Source: Pectinophora gossypiella
Taxonomy: Eukaryota; Arthropoda; Insecta; Lepidoptera; Gelechiidae
Length of the DNA: 64,000 nt
Direction: 5' to 3'
NCBI RefSeq assembly: GCF_024362695.1
Contig: NW_026063240.1
Span: 992,001-1,056,000, forward strand
Shown here: one piece after another, positions 10,727 through 23,300 of the stretch
Layout: every line of letters begins with the position of its first letter
Position numbering within the stretch: the stretch's first letter is position 1
Notes under the pieces: model-generated
Seen by the model: the letters and a program-made list of their open reading frames with translations, nothing else
The model's database searches: none
Told to the model about the DNA's origin: nothing
Program-made: the position numbers and the translations under genes

Positions 10727-13700
10727 TTATTTAATTGGTAATACGCATACGTGAGTTATAGATCTCGTATGGGTATTCCCATTAGCTGTTTTAACTTCTA
10801 CCGCACGAACAATATTATCAGAGCCAGGAAACAACTTAGTCACCCTTGCCATAGGCCAATACAAAGGGGGTGAATTGCTTTCACTGAGTATTACAAGAGA
10901 ACCTACTTCTATATTAGGCATTACGTCTGTCCACTTTGGACGTGATTGTAAAATATTCAAATAATGTCTATTCCAAACTTTCCAGAAACATTGTTGCATA
11001 CTAGTACATATTCTCCAGAACTTGAGTCTGTTCTGAGGTATGTCTGTTACATCTTGCTCTGGATAGGAATTTAAAGCTATTCCAATCAGGAAGTGGCCTG
11101 GTGTTAAATAAGAATAGTCATTAACATCATTTGATAACGGAATTAAAGGCCTGCTGTTTAGAATAGCTTCAATTTTACATAGTACAGTATGTAACTGTTC
11201 ATAGGTTAACAATGCCTTCTGAACGACTCTTTTCATGTGGTGTTTCACACTTTTAACACCAGCTTCCCAAAGACCACCAAAAATGGGTGAATAGCAAGGA
11301 ATAAAATGGAAATTTATGCCTTTTTGAGATGCATATCCTTGTACCTGTGATTGGTGAGCTTTGGAAGTCTGTAATTTATAAAAGTCATCAAGTTTGGTTT
11401 TTGCACATTTAAAAGTGGATGCATTGTCACAGTATACGTCTGTAGGAAGGCCTCGACGGGAAATGAAGCGGTCAAAACAGGCAAGAAATGATTCTGTTTT
11501 TATATCAGAGAGCAATTCTAAGTGTACTGCTTTTGTAACGAAGCAGACTATGACACAAATATAGCCTGTTGATACGACAGACCGACGTATCGTTGATTGT
11601 TTGACGCTTATCGGGCCAGCAAAGTCAATACCGATTTTCTGAAATGGACGACATGCATTCACTCTGTCATGTGGTAAAGAACCCATCAGTTGTTGAGATA
11701 CATTCTTTTTTAATTTCCAACATACAATACACTTGTGTATGACCTTTTTGATTTCACGAATACCGTTAAGCAGCCAGTATTTTTGATTCATTGATGAGAG
11801 AACAAGTCGTTGTCCCGCGTGAAGCTTTTTCTCATGCTCGCTTCTAATAATTAACTCTGTTACTCGAGAACCTTTAGGCAGGACAACGGGGTGTTTTTGA
11901 GAATAAGGAATATTGGCGTTATGCAATCGGCCACCTACCCTTATTAAACCACTGTCATCAATGAATGGATACAAGGCCTTAATATTACCCTTTACAGTAT
12001 TATTACATTTTAAAGAATATAATTCTTCTTTCATAAACTTTTGTTGTTCATATCTTAATATTAAATTTAATGAGCTATTTAATTCAGAACTAGATATGAA
12101 ATTATGTTTTATTTTATCAGTTTTTGTGCGTGTGTTACTACAGAAACGTAAAATGTAAGCAAGAACCCTTTGCATTCTATTTATATCTGAATATTTATCA
12201 AGAAAATCAAGGTTTATGTCTGCCTTATCAGAGAGAGTACAAACCATTGCACTAGAGAACTCAGAGCTCCTTCTCACCTCGGGTAGACCGTCGGCCGTGT
12301 ACTGCTCTTGTTGGGGAGCAACATACTTACTGTCATGGAGGAATAAAGGTGCTGTCCACCACAACTGGTTGCTCTCGAGCTCATGGGGTAGGATGCCTCG
12401 GCTCAGGCAGTCGGCAGGATTCTCGTGCGTGTTTACATATGCCCATGTATACTTACTGGTGAGCTGGGAGATCTCCTTTACCCTGTTTGCTACATAAGTA
12501 TTTAATTTAGCAGCATTAGTCTGTATCCAAGCTAGAACAATCTGTGAGTCGGAGTATAATACAACATTGTTAATGGTCTTTTTTAATGAGAGTGTATCAT
12601 GCACTCTGGTGATAAGCTTCGCAAGCAGCAGTGCGGCATTGAGCTCCAGTCGCGGCACGGTGAGACTCTGTTTGATGGGGTTGACGCGAGACTTCGAACA
12701 GAGTAAGGAAACATTCACATTACCTGTTGAGTCAACCACACGCAGGTACACACAGCAGCCGTAAGCAGCGGAACTCGAGGCATCGGCGAAACCTATCAGT
12801 TGCAGACATGTTGCATTTTGTAAGCAGACATAACGATTGAAACTCATGGGAGCCATAATTGAAAGACTTTCATAAAACTCACGCCATAGCTTTCTTAAAT
12901 CATCGTTAAGTATGGAGTCCCATTCAAGACGTGCTTCCCAAAGCTTTTGCATAATGACCTTAGCACTTACAACGAGCGGGCCCGCCAAGCCTAGCGGATC
13001 AAAGAACTTACTTATAAAACTGAGTACTTCCTGCTTAGTGTCAGGTATGTTAGTGCCTGTATTAGGCGCAGAAAGGGTTAGTGTATCAGACTTAATGTCA
13101 TAATTAACACCTAACGTTTTCATACATAAATTAGTTTTTTCTAAGTCAATAGAGTCGAAATACTGTTTTTCTGTCGGTATGTCGTGCAAAGCCTCAACTC
13201 TATTAGAAGACCACTTATGTAACTGGAAGCCTCCCAGGTCCAGAAGCTTGCAAAGTTGCTCTTTCGACTCTATCAATGCGTCTAAGGAATCATTGGTAGC
13301 TAAGATGTCATCTACATAAGTTTGATTCTTTAGAATGGATGATGCTAATGGAAAATCCTCTGCATATCGATCAGCTAATTCTATCAAGCAACGAGTGGCT
13401 AAATACGACGAGCTTTTTAGCCCATACGTAACGGTATTTAGCTGAATACATTCAACATTGTTGTCTGGCGAATCACGCCAGAGAATGTTTTGCAATGGGC
13501 GATACTTTTCATTAAGACTAACTGCCCTAAACATGTGTTTAATATCAGTGACAAATACATATTGTTCGAATCGAAATAGAATTAAAATGTCGAACAATTC
13601 TTTCTGTACTACAGGACCATTTAAAAGCAAATTATTAAGTGACACTTTTTTATTTGTTTTCATTGAAGCGTCAAATACAGCCCTGCATTTAGTACTTTTC

Positions 13701-13797
13701 TTATCCATTCTTACTACAGGATGGTGGGGCAAAAAATAAACTGGATCTGAATTTAAATCATATTGTGCAATGTCAATTTTAGATCCATGTCCCAACT
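10727..13797 (-). CDS. BEL-1 pol: reverse transcriptase, RNase H, integrase
   Basis: About 1023 residues colinear with the C-terminal 60% of the BEL-2 polyprotein at 57856-63057. I see the RT with FFATDIK-type block A (VFVTDIKHMFR) and YVDDIL (block C), then RNase H (GFADASSSAAYGCCVYL, YSDSQIVLAW). The integrase follows with its zinc module (HAGQRLVLSSMNQKYW and CIVCWKLKK), IGIDFAGP, YCDNASTF and GGLWEAGVKSVKHHM, which hold the catalytic D, D and E. There is no internal stop. The frame begins inside the codons shared with the 6-bp target duplication next to the Polinton terminus, so it has lost its own start, gag and protease and can no longer be made as one polyprotein. Confidence 0.9.
13792..13797. 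repeat. Polinton target-site duplication, left copy (CCAACT)
   Basis: CCAACT abuts the terminal AGTAGG of the Polinton and is repeated exactly at 43704-43709 after the terminal CCTACT. A 6-bp duplication is the known signature of Polinton/Maverick integration. Confidence 0.9.
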
Positions 13798-13931
13798 AGT
13801 AGGTTATTATTGGGAATTCTAAATCACTTTTCGCTCCATTGATCTCACGGCGCCGCCGCGCGCCGTTCGATCAACAGAGGTCCAAGCGATTTAAAATTCC
13901 CAATAATTATTTTGATACATACCTATGTCAC
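13798..13931 (+). repeat. Polinton left terminal inverted repeat
   Basis: Matches the reverse complement of 43570-43703 with about one mismatch over the first 130 bases; similarity then continues in gapped blocks to about 14210. The outer 115 bases are themselves an imperfect palindrome: AATTCTAAATCACTT near the tip pairs with AAGCGATTTAAAATT inward, with a GC-rich centre (GGCGCCGCCGCGCGCC). Confidence 0.92.
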
Positions 13932-14074
13932 TTAGATCACTTCATACGGAAAAGAATATGGAATTCCTAATCAATAATTCGAATATAAATACATCTGACT
14001 CGATATTTGGGAAGCCACTTACAATTGCAATTAACTCACATCTTTACTGTATTTATAAATCATTTGTATATCAA

Positions 14075-14460
14075 CCACATCACATGCTTTTGTCTAGGCC
14101 AGTGGCTCATACCTTCCAGATCCAAATCTACTGAGCTTTGACATAATCAGGGCCGATTGCTCATGCTTGCTAGAGCGCTATGTGAGGCATACAGTATATG
14201 TCGAAGCCGTTCTGTTCTGTCTCTGTACTTGGTATCTAGACAAAGTGTCCTTAGGTACTAGACAAACTTTCTGTATTTAGGCCAGCAGCCCGTACGTTTC
14301 GCAGGTTTACTAAGCTTTGATGTATTCTGGGCCGGTTGCTCATGCTTGCTAGAGCGCTGTATAGAGGCGTACAGATACATCGAGGCTGTTCGAACCCTAT
14401 ACTTTGTACTTAAATAGAGATTTTTTTTTGTCTAGACCAGTTCGTAACCTTCTAACAGTA
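14075..14460 (+). repeat. Subterminal repeat units in Polinton left end
   Basis: Two diverged copies of a unit (about 14094-14215 and 14277-14395) share CTAAGCTTTGA/CTGAGCTTTGA, GGGCCG(A/G)TTGCTCATGC, TTGCTAGAGCGCT and a CATCGAGGC/GTCGAAGCC block. A third partial start (TCTAGACCAGTTCGTAACC) lies at 14432. The same motif set occurs once in the right end near 43430-43520, so it belongs to the extended terminal repeat. Confidence 0.65.
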
Positions 14461-15022
14461 ACTGTTCCACATCGTGTACTTAGTACCGCCACAGACATCA
14501 TCTACGTTCTAACACTAGAGACCAAATGAACGATAATCGCCGTGAAAACTTGTAGAGTCCTCTTCGATCAAACAGTATTATTCTGAAGAGAAACTACGAT
14601 ACTAAAACTTCGTCATACGTTTTCATTATACAGTAACATGTTTATGTCGCATTGATGAGTGTAGTCCTTACCGATACAAACGACAGCATAAGCTTGTAGG
14701 TATAGAATAGGGATCCAAGTTTTGCTGTCTCGCTATAAAACAAGAAAGCGCAACTAGTTTATAAAGTGAAGGTTCTGAACATCAATAAAGTTTTTCAAAG
14801 AAATAAGCATGTGGATAAGACGTTTTTGTAAGATATGATTACGATATTTCCTCCTTGTCTAGCTGAAATGTGGAGAATTAAATTTTGAATTGGAATGTGG
14901 AACAGTATAGTAACCTTGAATGGCTTCCAGAAAGGATGGCGGGGCACTACAGTTCCCCAGATATAAGGTGACAATTATAAAATGTGGTTCAAATTTAAAC
15001 GAATATTTGTTAGGAAAACACA
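14461..15022. other. Polinton left-end non-coding stretch
   Basis: No gene is seen. The sequence is AT-rich and lies between the subterminal repeats and the first small open frame. It may hold the left-arm promoter. Confidence 0.4.
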
Positions 15023-15262
15023 ATGCAGCAGGCTCTCGAAATTGGTAGTGTGTTGGTAGTAAAAATTCTCGCCCGTGTGTGGATTTTGTGCGAATTTTAT
15101 TATGTACAAATAATTGGATATGAGGAATACAATTCTATATTGATCCCTGCTTGGCCTTTAAGAAAAAAGTTGCGTCTTATTGATCAAATAATAAGGGCAA
15201 CCGTGCTCAGAATTGACACGGAAAAAAAAATTGTTGACATGGTTGACAACTGCGATCGATAA
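15023..15262 (+). CDS. Possible small Polinton protein, 79 aa
   Basis: An ATG-initiated frame of 79 codons. It has a hydrophobic N-terminal half (IGSVLVVKILARVWILCEFYYVQIIGY, about residues 7-33) that could be a membrane segment, and a charged C-terminal half. I recognise no family. It reads in the same direction as polymerase B and the other left-arm genes and lies in otherwise empty sequence. Its length is within chance for AT-rich DNA, so it may not be real. Confidence 0.3.
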   Translation: MQQALEIGSVLVVKILARVWILCEFYYVQIIGYEEYNSILIPAWPLRKKLRLIDQIIRATVLRIDTEKKIVDMVDNCDR

Positions 15263-16523
15263 GAAAGACTATTCATATTTTAATTTCCTTTCATATAGTA
15301 AAAAAAAATAAAAAAAAATAAATAAAAATAAACTTCAGTGCTTCGATGAGAACGTTATACACCGATGTTTCAAAATAGCTGCAGATCCCTAATAATTATT
15401 GCAATGCGGCGTTCATTTTTGCTGACCAGTAAGGTGTTTTGTGTCTATGTACAGTTTACAAAATAATTTCATGAAGTTTACCTACATATTTTAAATAGAT
15501 ACACATATTCGATCGTCACTAAGCTAGTTAAACATATTATTATTGGTATAAAAGGTACATTCATGACGTTGCGTACCTTACTGCACAACTATTGATAAGA
15601 TGATTCTATGTTTCGAAAGGCACGTTTAACTGTTGGTGCCGGCCTCTAGGTGGAAGACCACCTCCACAAACCCGTTATTTAAGGTGTACCCAACAGTAGT
15701 GGGACGTAAATAGGATGTTTATATTATGTATTGTATGGATAACGTCATTTTTATGAGATCTATACAAATAAAATATTTTGTGAACTGTACTGTGCGCTTC
15801 AAGTTACTTATCGAGAAATAATTGCGAAATGAAATATAATATTTTTGTTTTTCACGTTTTGCGAAAATTTCTGTGTAAGTACAGAAATAACAAACATTTT
15901 ACATGAGCATAAAAATTAGTTTTTACAAGGGTTGGAATAGACGTACATTACTTAACGTAAATAAAAATACTAATATATTTAAAGGTACCTCATTGAGGTT
16001 TTAGAAAAATGTTGTCAACTCCTGATGACTATTGTGCAACTTGCTACCATTAAAACCCTAAACTTACACAGACCATAATTATTTTTCGACGTGATTGAAT
16101 CGCTCGCGAGTGCTAAGTGGTACGTGCCCCATCTTCGACGCCCCATCACCACCCCGCCGCTGCTGTCCACGAATTAGTGACAGTGCAGAGTCGCCCTGCT
16201 GTTTCCCGCTCCATCCTACCGCCGCGCCGTCTGAGCTGATTTTTTTGTTTGATACATGAGGATTCGAGCAACACAAATAATGTTCGTAAGTTTTCATTTA
16301 ATTTTCGGATCAGATTCTCTCTTGATAACTTGATGATAATGACAGACGCCAATTTGAAGTGATTGTTTTTTTACCTAGATCACAATAAATTCTACTAGCA
16401 TCGCTTGTTTTCGTACCAATCCGGGTCGGAATGGATCTAGTGACTATTAAGCTATTTTGTGACTTCTAGAGACATTTTAAGATCCATTCATTTTTAAACA
16501 TTATTTACTTATTGTTATTTCAG
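15263..16523. other. Polinton intergenic stretch, possible upstream exons
   Basis: No supported gene. A GC-richer island at about 16085-16235 could contain an upstream exon or promoter of the spliced gene that follows, but I could not match splice phase for any candidate (the GTAAG at about 16287 is out of phase). Confidence 0.35.
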
Positions 16524-17541
16524 GTCGGACTCTGAATATTATTCTAAAACATCCAGCAAATCCGCCGGTCGAGGATTTGTTGACTCGGAGGACGAGATAG
16601 CTTTTAGCAGGTAAATATTAATAACATTATTAAAATAAAATGACCTAACTTTATTTGTGTTACTAAACATTCTTATATAAAACTTGAAATGTATTTCTGG
16701 GCTTTTATAGAAATAAATCAAGATCTATCGGTTCGAGAAACTCCGCCGTAAAGCGTGCGGATTCGGACGTAGAGATACCAAGGTGAATATACTAATTTTA
16801 TATTTTTAAGGATATCTATTGCTGTTAATGTTTGTATATTAAATTTAAATATATATATATATTGCTAATTTCAGGCAGAAGAAAAAGGAAAGCAAGCTCA
16901 GTTCATCTGCCAAGCGCCCAGCAGTGGAATCTGACGGAGAGACACCGAGGTAAATATCTATTTGTTGTTTAACTTAATCTACTTGTTGTAACTTAATTCT
17001 ACACATGCTATGATTAATTCACGATGACTGCTAAATTCTCAACATTAACTTTATGATGCTCCTATTTTCACTTTAATAAATATTTAAATTTAAGGTTCAA
17101 ATACTTAGATGATCATGCGTTTAATTACTTATTGTAATTTTCAGGGCTAAGAAAAAGCTGGTTCCAAAGAGAAAGCGTTCTGCGGTAAAGAAACCCGGCG
17201 AGGAGTGGCGCGTGATCGACTCGGAGAGCGAGGACGAGGAGGTTATCAAGCGCTCCAAGAACGCGTTGCAATCCTCCTACTCAAAGCGGGTGGCCGACGG
17301 GACCGTGCGTCGCACCGCCAAGCTGAACGGAGACCTATTCGTGGAGCTTAAGCTATACCAGGTCGCCGACATCAGACACGTAGACGTAAGGAAACGCTAC
17401 GAGAAAGCAGTCCTCAGTCTAAAGTATCAGGCGGACCATAATGCGCCGGAGTTACAGCTACTCCAACAGTTTCTCAAAAAATGTAAACCCAAGTTCGAGA
17501 CTGAGGGCTACTTTTTCGCAGATAAGGACGTAAAAGAATAA
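16524..17541 (+). CDS. Spliced basic/acidic nuclear-type protein carried by the Polinton (possibly PC4-like)
   Basis: Four exons are visible at 16524-16610, 16711-16782, 16875-16949 and 17145-17541. Each is bounded by AG acceptors and GT donors, and all junctions share one phase, each encoding Arg across the intron. The first three are 87, 72 and 75 bases, so any can be skipped in frame. They encode Ser/Lys/Arg-rich blocks ending in acidic residues and look like duplicates of one another (SAVKRADSDVEIP, SAKRPAVESDGETP). The last exon adds KRKR (a possible nuclear signal), an acidic DSESEDEE run and a conserved-looking C-terminal domain of about 70 residues (GDLFVELKLYQVADIRHVDV...). The layout, an SD/K-rich tail followed by a compact domain with RHVDVR...KAVLSLKY, recalls the single-strand-DNA-binding coactivator PC4, but this is a weak resemblance. 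The first exon with the start codon is not identified. The GC-rich codon use of the last exon differs from the AT-rich Polinton genes and suggests host origin. Confidence 0.6.
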
Positions 17542-17623
17542 CTCACGTCTGTTTTTCCTCTTGGGTAGGCAGAGTTTATTTTTATTGACTCGTATTATTT
17601 TGTTTATTTGAAATTATAGGTAA

Positions 17624-20152
17624 CTAGCTGGTACCCGCGACTTCGTCTGCGTACTTTTAATTTGAATATTAAGGATTATATAAAAGGAACGGTATAGCAT
17701 GTGATTAAAAGAGAGTAAGTAGGTATATTTAAAAAAAATAAAAAATATCTGTTTACAGTCGTTATAAAGTACCTATGTATTCCATTGAGTGGCAGAAATT
17801 ACCTAGGAATATTTATCGGTCCCTTATGTCCAAGACACTTACAGGGGTCAGCGTCACGTTGTGTACAAAAATATTTTAAAATGACCTAATTTAAAACTTT
17901 TTTGTACACAACGTTTGCTATTTTGTTATTATTTGTTAAAATGTAGAAATTGTTTGGACTCGACACTCGCGAGCAGGCCACGTATACACCACGTGCGCTC
18001 CCCCACCACAAGACAGCGCCGTTGACTGCCGCCACACTTCGGCGAATGTGCGCGACGACGAACGACGACCGACGGCAGTGGCGGCGATGCAGAGTATTCG
18101 TTAAAAGGAACTTTATCTACAAAAGCCAAATTTTTTTAACTTGATACACCCAAAACTACTAAATATCATGTTCCTAGGTTCAGTGGTTAATATTTTGTAT
18201 ACAAAAAGTTTGGCTTCGTAGTTCCCGTTCCGAATCCGTTCCGTTCCGTTCGAATTTCGGAAAATCCGTTTGTTGAAAAACTCTGCACATCCTAAGAGAC
18301 CTACGTACCAAGTTTCATGGTTTTATCTTCAAAAATGACGAATACCCATACAAACATTCAACCCGTATTTCACCCCCATACTGGTAAAAATTTCAAAATG
18401 CTTGAACAAACGATTTTTTGTTTGTTATTTAGTGCCTAAACACAAAATTTAATATTTTTATCTTGAAAAATGACGAACCTCATAAAAAATTTCAACACCT
18501 ATTTCATCCCCTCAAAGATCGAATTTTCAAAAACGCTTTAACAAATTGTTTTTTTATTTCTTATCAAGTTCCTAAATATAAAGTTTCGTGGTTTTATCCC
18601 CAAAAATGACGAACTCCCATACAAACTTTCAACCCTCATTTCACCCCCTCACTGGTCGAAATTTCAGCAACGCTAGAACAAATGTTTAATTATTTTTTAT
18701 CAAGTGCTTAAATATAAAGTTTCATGGATTTATATTTTAAAATTAAAATATCCCATACAAACTTTCAACCCCTATTTCAATCTCTTCGTCCCTTCTTTTC
18801 GCAATAAAAGGTATCCTATTTTCTTTCTCAGGGTCTAAAGATTGTCTGTGCCAAATTTAATCAAAATCGGTTTAGAGGTTTTAGCGGGAAAGCGTAACAG
18901 ACAGACAGACAGACAGAGTTACTTTCGCATTTATAATATTAGTAAGGATTATTTTCCCTCGTTAAATAGTAAACAAACTAAGTGTAGGTGTTATAATTTC
19001 GTTGACGAACTGATTACCTATCCGTTTCTTTGTCTAAAATGAGTATTACCTTATTACTATGATTGATTACTGGGCTTAAAGTTCGTATAAATGTCTATCG
19101 AATTACCTCCTCAAGTTTAAAGCGTAGCTAGTCATGTAGTACTATATTAATTATGTGGTGTAAGTAATTAGATTTTATCTGTATGTAATGTAATAGTTAG
19201 TTGAATAAAAAAACTTATACAAATCAGATCAATTAATTGGCGTAATGTGATTCTAGAAAGAGTTTTAATGTTAATAGATAGCTAGCTATAGCTATGTGTA
19301 GGTTCCTGTAGAAATGAGATATAACTGTTTAATAAAGACAGTTGCATCAAAATTTTATCATAAATTCCCTAAATTATGGCGCCTACCTACCCTCTAAGTT
19401 AGAAAAGTGATCAAATACTAACTTGAGGTCACTCAGTTTAAAAAAAAACATCGAAATCATTCCAGTAGCTATGGCGTCATGCGCTTCTTGACACGATCAC
19501 GAAATCTAGATTTCCGCGGGAATGAGGTATTTTCCCGCCATAAAAAGTAGCCTGTGTCCGTGCCTAAGATCCTATCTTTAAATTAACCAAGTCTTATAAA
19601 ATTCCGTTCAGACGTTAAGGCGTGAATGAGGCAAACTTTTAAAACAAACAATTAAAAATCACTAACCTAGTTTTCTGTCTACTGCCTACGCCTTAAGTAC
19701 GATAGCATAAATATTAATAGGCCATATCCTTTTCTAGATTACTATCTATCAGCTAACTAAATTTCATCAAAATCCGTTGAGCCGTTTAGGCATGATAGAC
19801 AAAACTCCCAGCAAAAACCATAAAAAAATCACTAACTCAATTCAGTTTTCTGCCTACTTCCTACCCCCTAAGTACGATGACGTGATCAATTTGATCGTAC
19901 AACCGTTTTTAGATAACCAACTATTACCTTACTAAATTTCATTAAAATCCGTTCAGCCGTTTAGACGTGAAAGAGCAAAAGTCCCAACAAAAACGACTAC
20001 AAATCACTAAATCAATTTAGTTATCTGCCAACTGCCTACCCCCTAAGAACGATGGCGTGATTATTTATAGCCTATGACCATTTCTAGGTTATCATCTATC
20101 ACCATACCAAATTTCATCAAAATCCGTTGAGCCGTTTAGGCGTGAAAGAGTA

Positions 20153-20213
<61 letters not shown>

Positions 20214-20244
20214 ATTACTTTCGCATTTATAATATTAGTATGGA
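17624..20244 (-). mobile_element. Composite non-autonomous Helitron (A+C), inserted in Polinton
   Basis: On the minus strand it begins TCCATACTAATATTATAAATG with a long (CTGT)n tract and ends with the hairpin GCAGACGAAGTCGCGGG and TACCAGCTAG. It is inserted between A and T with no duplication. Segment A (20244-18952) is joined at GGGAAAATAA to segment C (TCCTTACTAATATTATAAATG..., 18951-17624). It lies between the spliced gene and polymerase B without breaking either. It is closely similar to the copy at 37888-42981. Confidence 0.85.
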
Positions 20245-20366
20245 TTAATTAAAATAGTGCTACCAGGTATCAGGTTGTCCTAAGTCTTTAGTCTAAAATA
20301 TCTTAAGAAATATAAACCTAATTTGATTTTGAATCGTAAGAAGTTTCTTGATTACATTTTAGCAAT

Positions 20367-23300
20367 ATGCCAACTAAATCAGTATATTGCTCTATTTGTG
20401 ATTTGTCCATAAAAAATAAAGCTTTTTCATCTCATTTACGTAGCACACTGCATAAAAATAATAGTTCTATTAGGGAGTCCGATTGCATTGAGAGAATATC
20501 TAGCGCGTTTCGTAGCCGTATCGCATCGTATAGGTTGAGGAGCAGTGAAAATAGCGAGGTAGGGTCAGCGGTCGCGTGCCCTCCCGAGACGTTTTTACGC
20601 TCTCTGCGTAAGAATGTTAGGCAGCTTATCGATGCCCGACGTGATGCCTTTGATAGTATTAAAGTAAACTTTGAGCTTTTTGCTGAATTTTCTTTGCCCC
20701 AGGATGATAGACGAGAAGTCAAATCTTTCAACACTGAAAACATAGTTATTCATAAAACGTACGACTTTAATGACATTTTTAATAAAGTTGTAAATTTGAT
20801 TGCAACTAAAGTTGACGAATTTCAAGAAAGAGATAGTGGTTGGTATTTCGTTGGTAATTTGTATTTAGAAATAAATATTAATAAATATAACCCTTTGAGA
20901 GCATCTGGGTTTATTGAGCTTCCACAAAGTATTAAAATGAAACGCGCCTGTATAAACATAAAAAATAATGATAATTTTTGTTTTTTATGGTGCATTATGG
21001 CGGCATTGTTTCCAACCAAGTACAATTCAAATCGACCTTCTTCTTATCCTCATTTTGAAACTACACTCAGTACGAAAGGTATGACTTTCCCCGTAAGTTT
21101 GTCTGATGTCAAGGTTTTTGAAAAAAACAACCCAAGAGTTAGTGTGAATATCTATGGACTCAAAAACAAAAAAACTGTCGTAGGTCCCTTGTACAAGTCG
21201 GTTCATAAAAAGAAAAAGCATGTTAATTTGTTATTACTCGAAAACGGGTTACGATCACATTATTGTTTGATAAAGGATTTGAGTCGACTTATTAGAACAC
21301 AGGTTACAAAGCATCATGGAAAAATATTTTTTTGTGATGACTGTATGAACTTTTTTTCTAGCGAAAACAAATTAGATTCTCATGCATGCGGAAGAGTCAA
21401 AACAGTTTTGCCTGAAAAGGGTTCATTGATACAGTTTCAACACTTCGAACGAATGCAAGATATGCCGTTTGTAATTTATGCTGATTTCGAATCTCTGCTA
21501 CAACCGACCCCTGACGCGCAAAACTCTGAATGTACCGAAAATATTCAAAAACACGTTCCCGCGGCGTTTGGTTACTACATAGTTTGCTCGTATGATTCAT
21601 CTTTAAATAAGTACGTATCTTTCCGAGGGCCCGATTGTGTTCAAAATTTTATTAAAAATCTAGAAAATGATGTATCTTGGATAAATACAATTTTACAAAA
21701 TCAACATAAAATGTTGCCATTGACCGAACAAGAACTGGAAAGTTTTTTAACATCCAAAAATTGTTACTTGTGTAATAAATTATTATTTGAAGATAAGGTT
21801 AGAGATCATTGTCATTTGACAGGTCGTTATCGAGGTCCTGCTCATTCCTATTGTAATATTCAGTTCAAGCTTCCAAAATTTTTGCCTGTGTTTTTTCACA
21901 ACTTGTCAGGTTACGACAGTCATTTATTTATTCGAGAATTAGGTGAGATGCCAGGTAACCTCAATTTACTAGCAAAAACAAAAGAAAATTATATTTCTTT
22001 TACTAAATTCTTTTCATTAGGTAACAATCAGTATATGCCCATACGTTTTGTAGATTCTTTTAGGTTTTTGGGTACGAGTTTAGAGAAAGCGGCAGAGAAT
22101 TTAAATAAAAGTGACTTTATCCATTTATCGCATTTTTATCCATTAAAAGAACAATTTGATTTATTAACGCGCAAAGGCATTTACCCCTATGAATATATGT
22201 GCGATTGGAAATGTTATACAGAAGTCGAATTGCCGCCTCGTCATCAGTTTTATAGTAGTTTAACGGATGAGACTATTTCAGAGTCTGATTATGCACATAC
22301 TCATAAAGTGTGGAAAACATTTCATTTAAAAAATCTTGGTGAATATACGGACTTATACTTAAAATCTGATGTTATTTTACTGACAGATATTTTTGAAAGC
22401 TTCAGACACACCTGTAAAAATAATTATAGACTGGACCCTGCTTTTTATGTGTCTGCGCCTAGCTTGAGTCTTGATGCTATGTTACTCAAAACAGGAGTTA
22501 AGTTAGAACTAATCGATGACCTCGAAATGATTCGGATGATTCAAAGCGGCATCCGTGGGGGTGTTTGCTTGTGTTCCACACGTTACGCTAAAGCTAATAA
22601 TAAGTACTTATCTAATTACAACCCAACTTCACCAAATAACTATTTACTTTACATAGACTGTAATAATTTATATGGATATGCTATGTGTAGTCATTTACCA
22701 TATTCTGATTTTGAATTAATTGAAAACCCTAAACTAGAATGTTTAGATATACTAAATATACCAGATGACTCAGAAGTTGGTTATATTTTAGAGGTAGACT
22801 TAGTATACCCTGACCATTTACATGATCTTCATAATGACATACCTTTTTGTCCTCAAAAGTTTACACCGCCTGGATCAAAAACTTGTAAATTGATACCAAA
22901 TTTGTATGACAAGTTCAAGTATGTTATACATTACATTCATCTGAAAACATGTTTAAAACATGGCTTACATTTAAAGCATATTCATAGAGCTATCAAATTT
23001 AAACAGAGTCCTTATTTGAGACAGTACATAGACCTGAACACAAAGTTGCGGCAAAAAGCAAAATCGCAATTTGAACAAGACTTCTTCAAGCTACTAAATA
23101 ACAGCATTTTCGGGAAAACTTTAGAAGACACCGAAAAAAGGTTAAATGTGAAGCTAATAAACCAATGGTTTGATAACCACAATAAAACCAAGAAACGTTA
23201 TACGGCAGAGCAACTTATAGCTAGGCCCAACTACCACAGTTCCACTATATTCACAGAGAATTTGGTAGCGATTCAAATGAAACCTGAAATAATTACTCTT

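Noticed and set aside
16079..16352. Minus-strand frames of about 70 codons near 16.1-16.35 kb
   Set aside because: Two overlapping frames in a short GC-rich patch, no motif, and opposite to the spliced gene; the patch may instead be part of its upstream region.
17929..18144. Overlapping frames of 64-77 codons in the GC-rich island of segment C (also at 42.26-42.49 and 56.09-56.33 kb)
   Set aside because: Present on both strands of the same island, low complexity and without a recognisable family; more likely a non-coding captured fragment.
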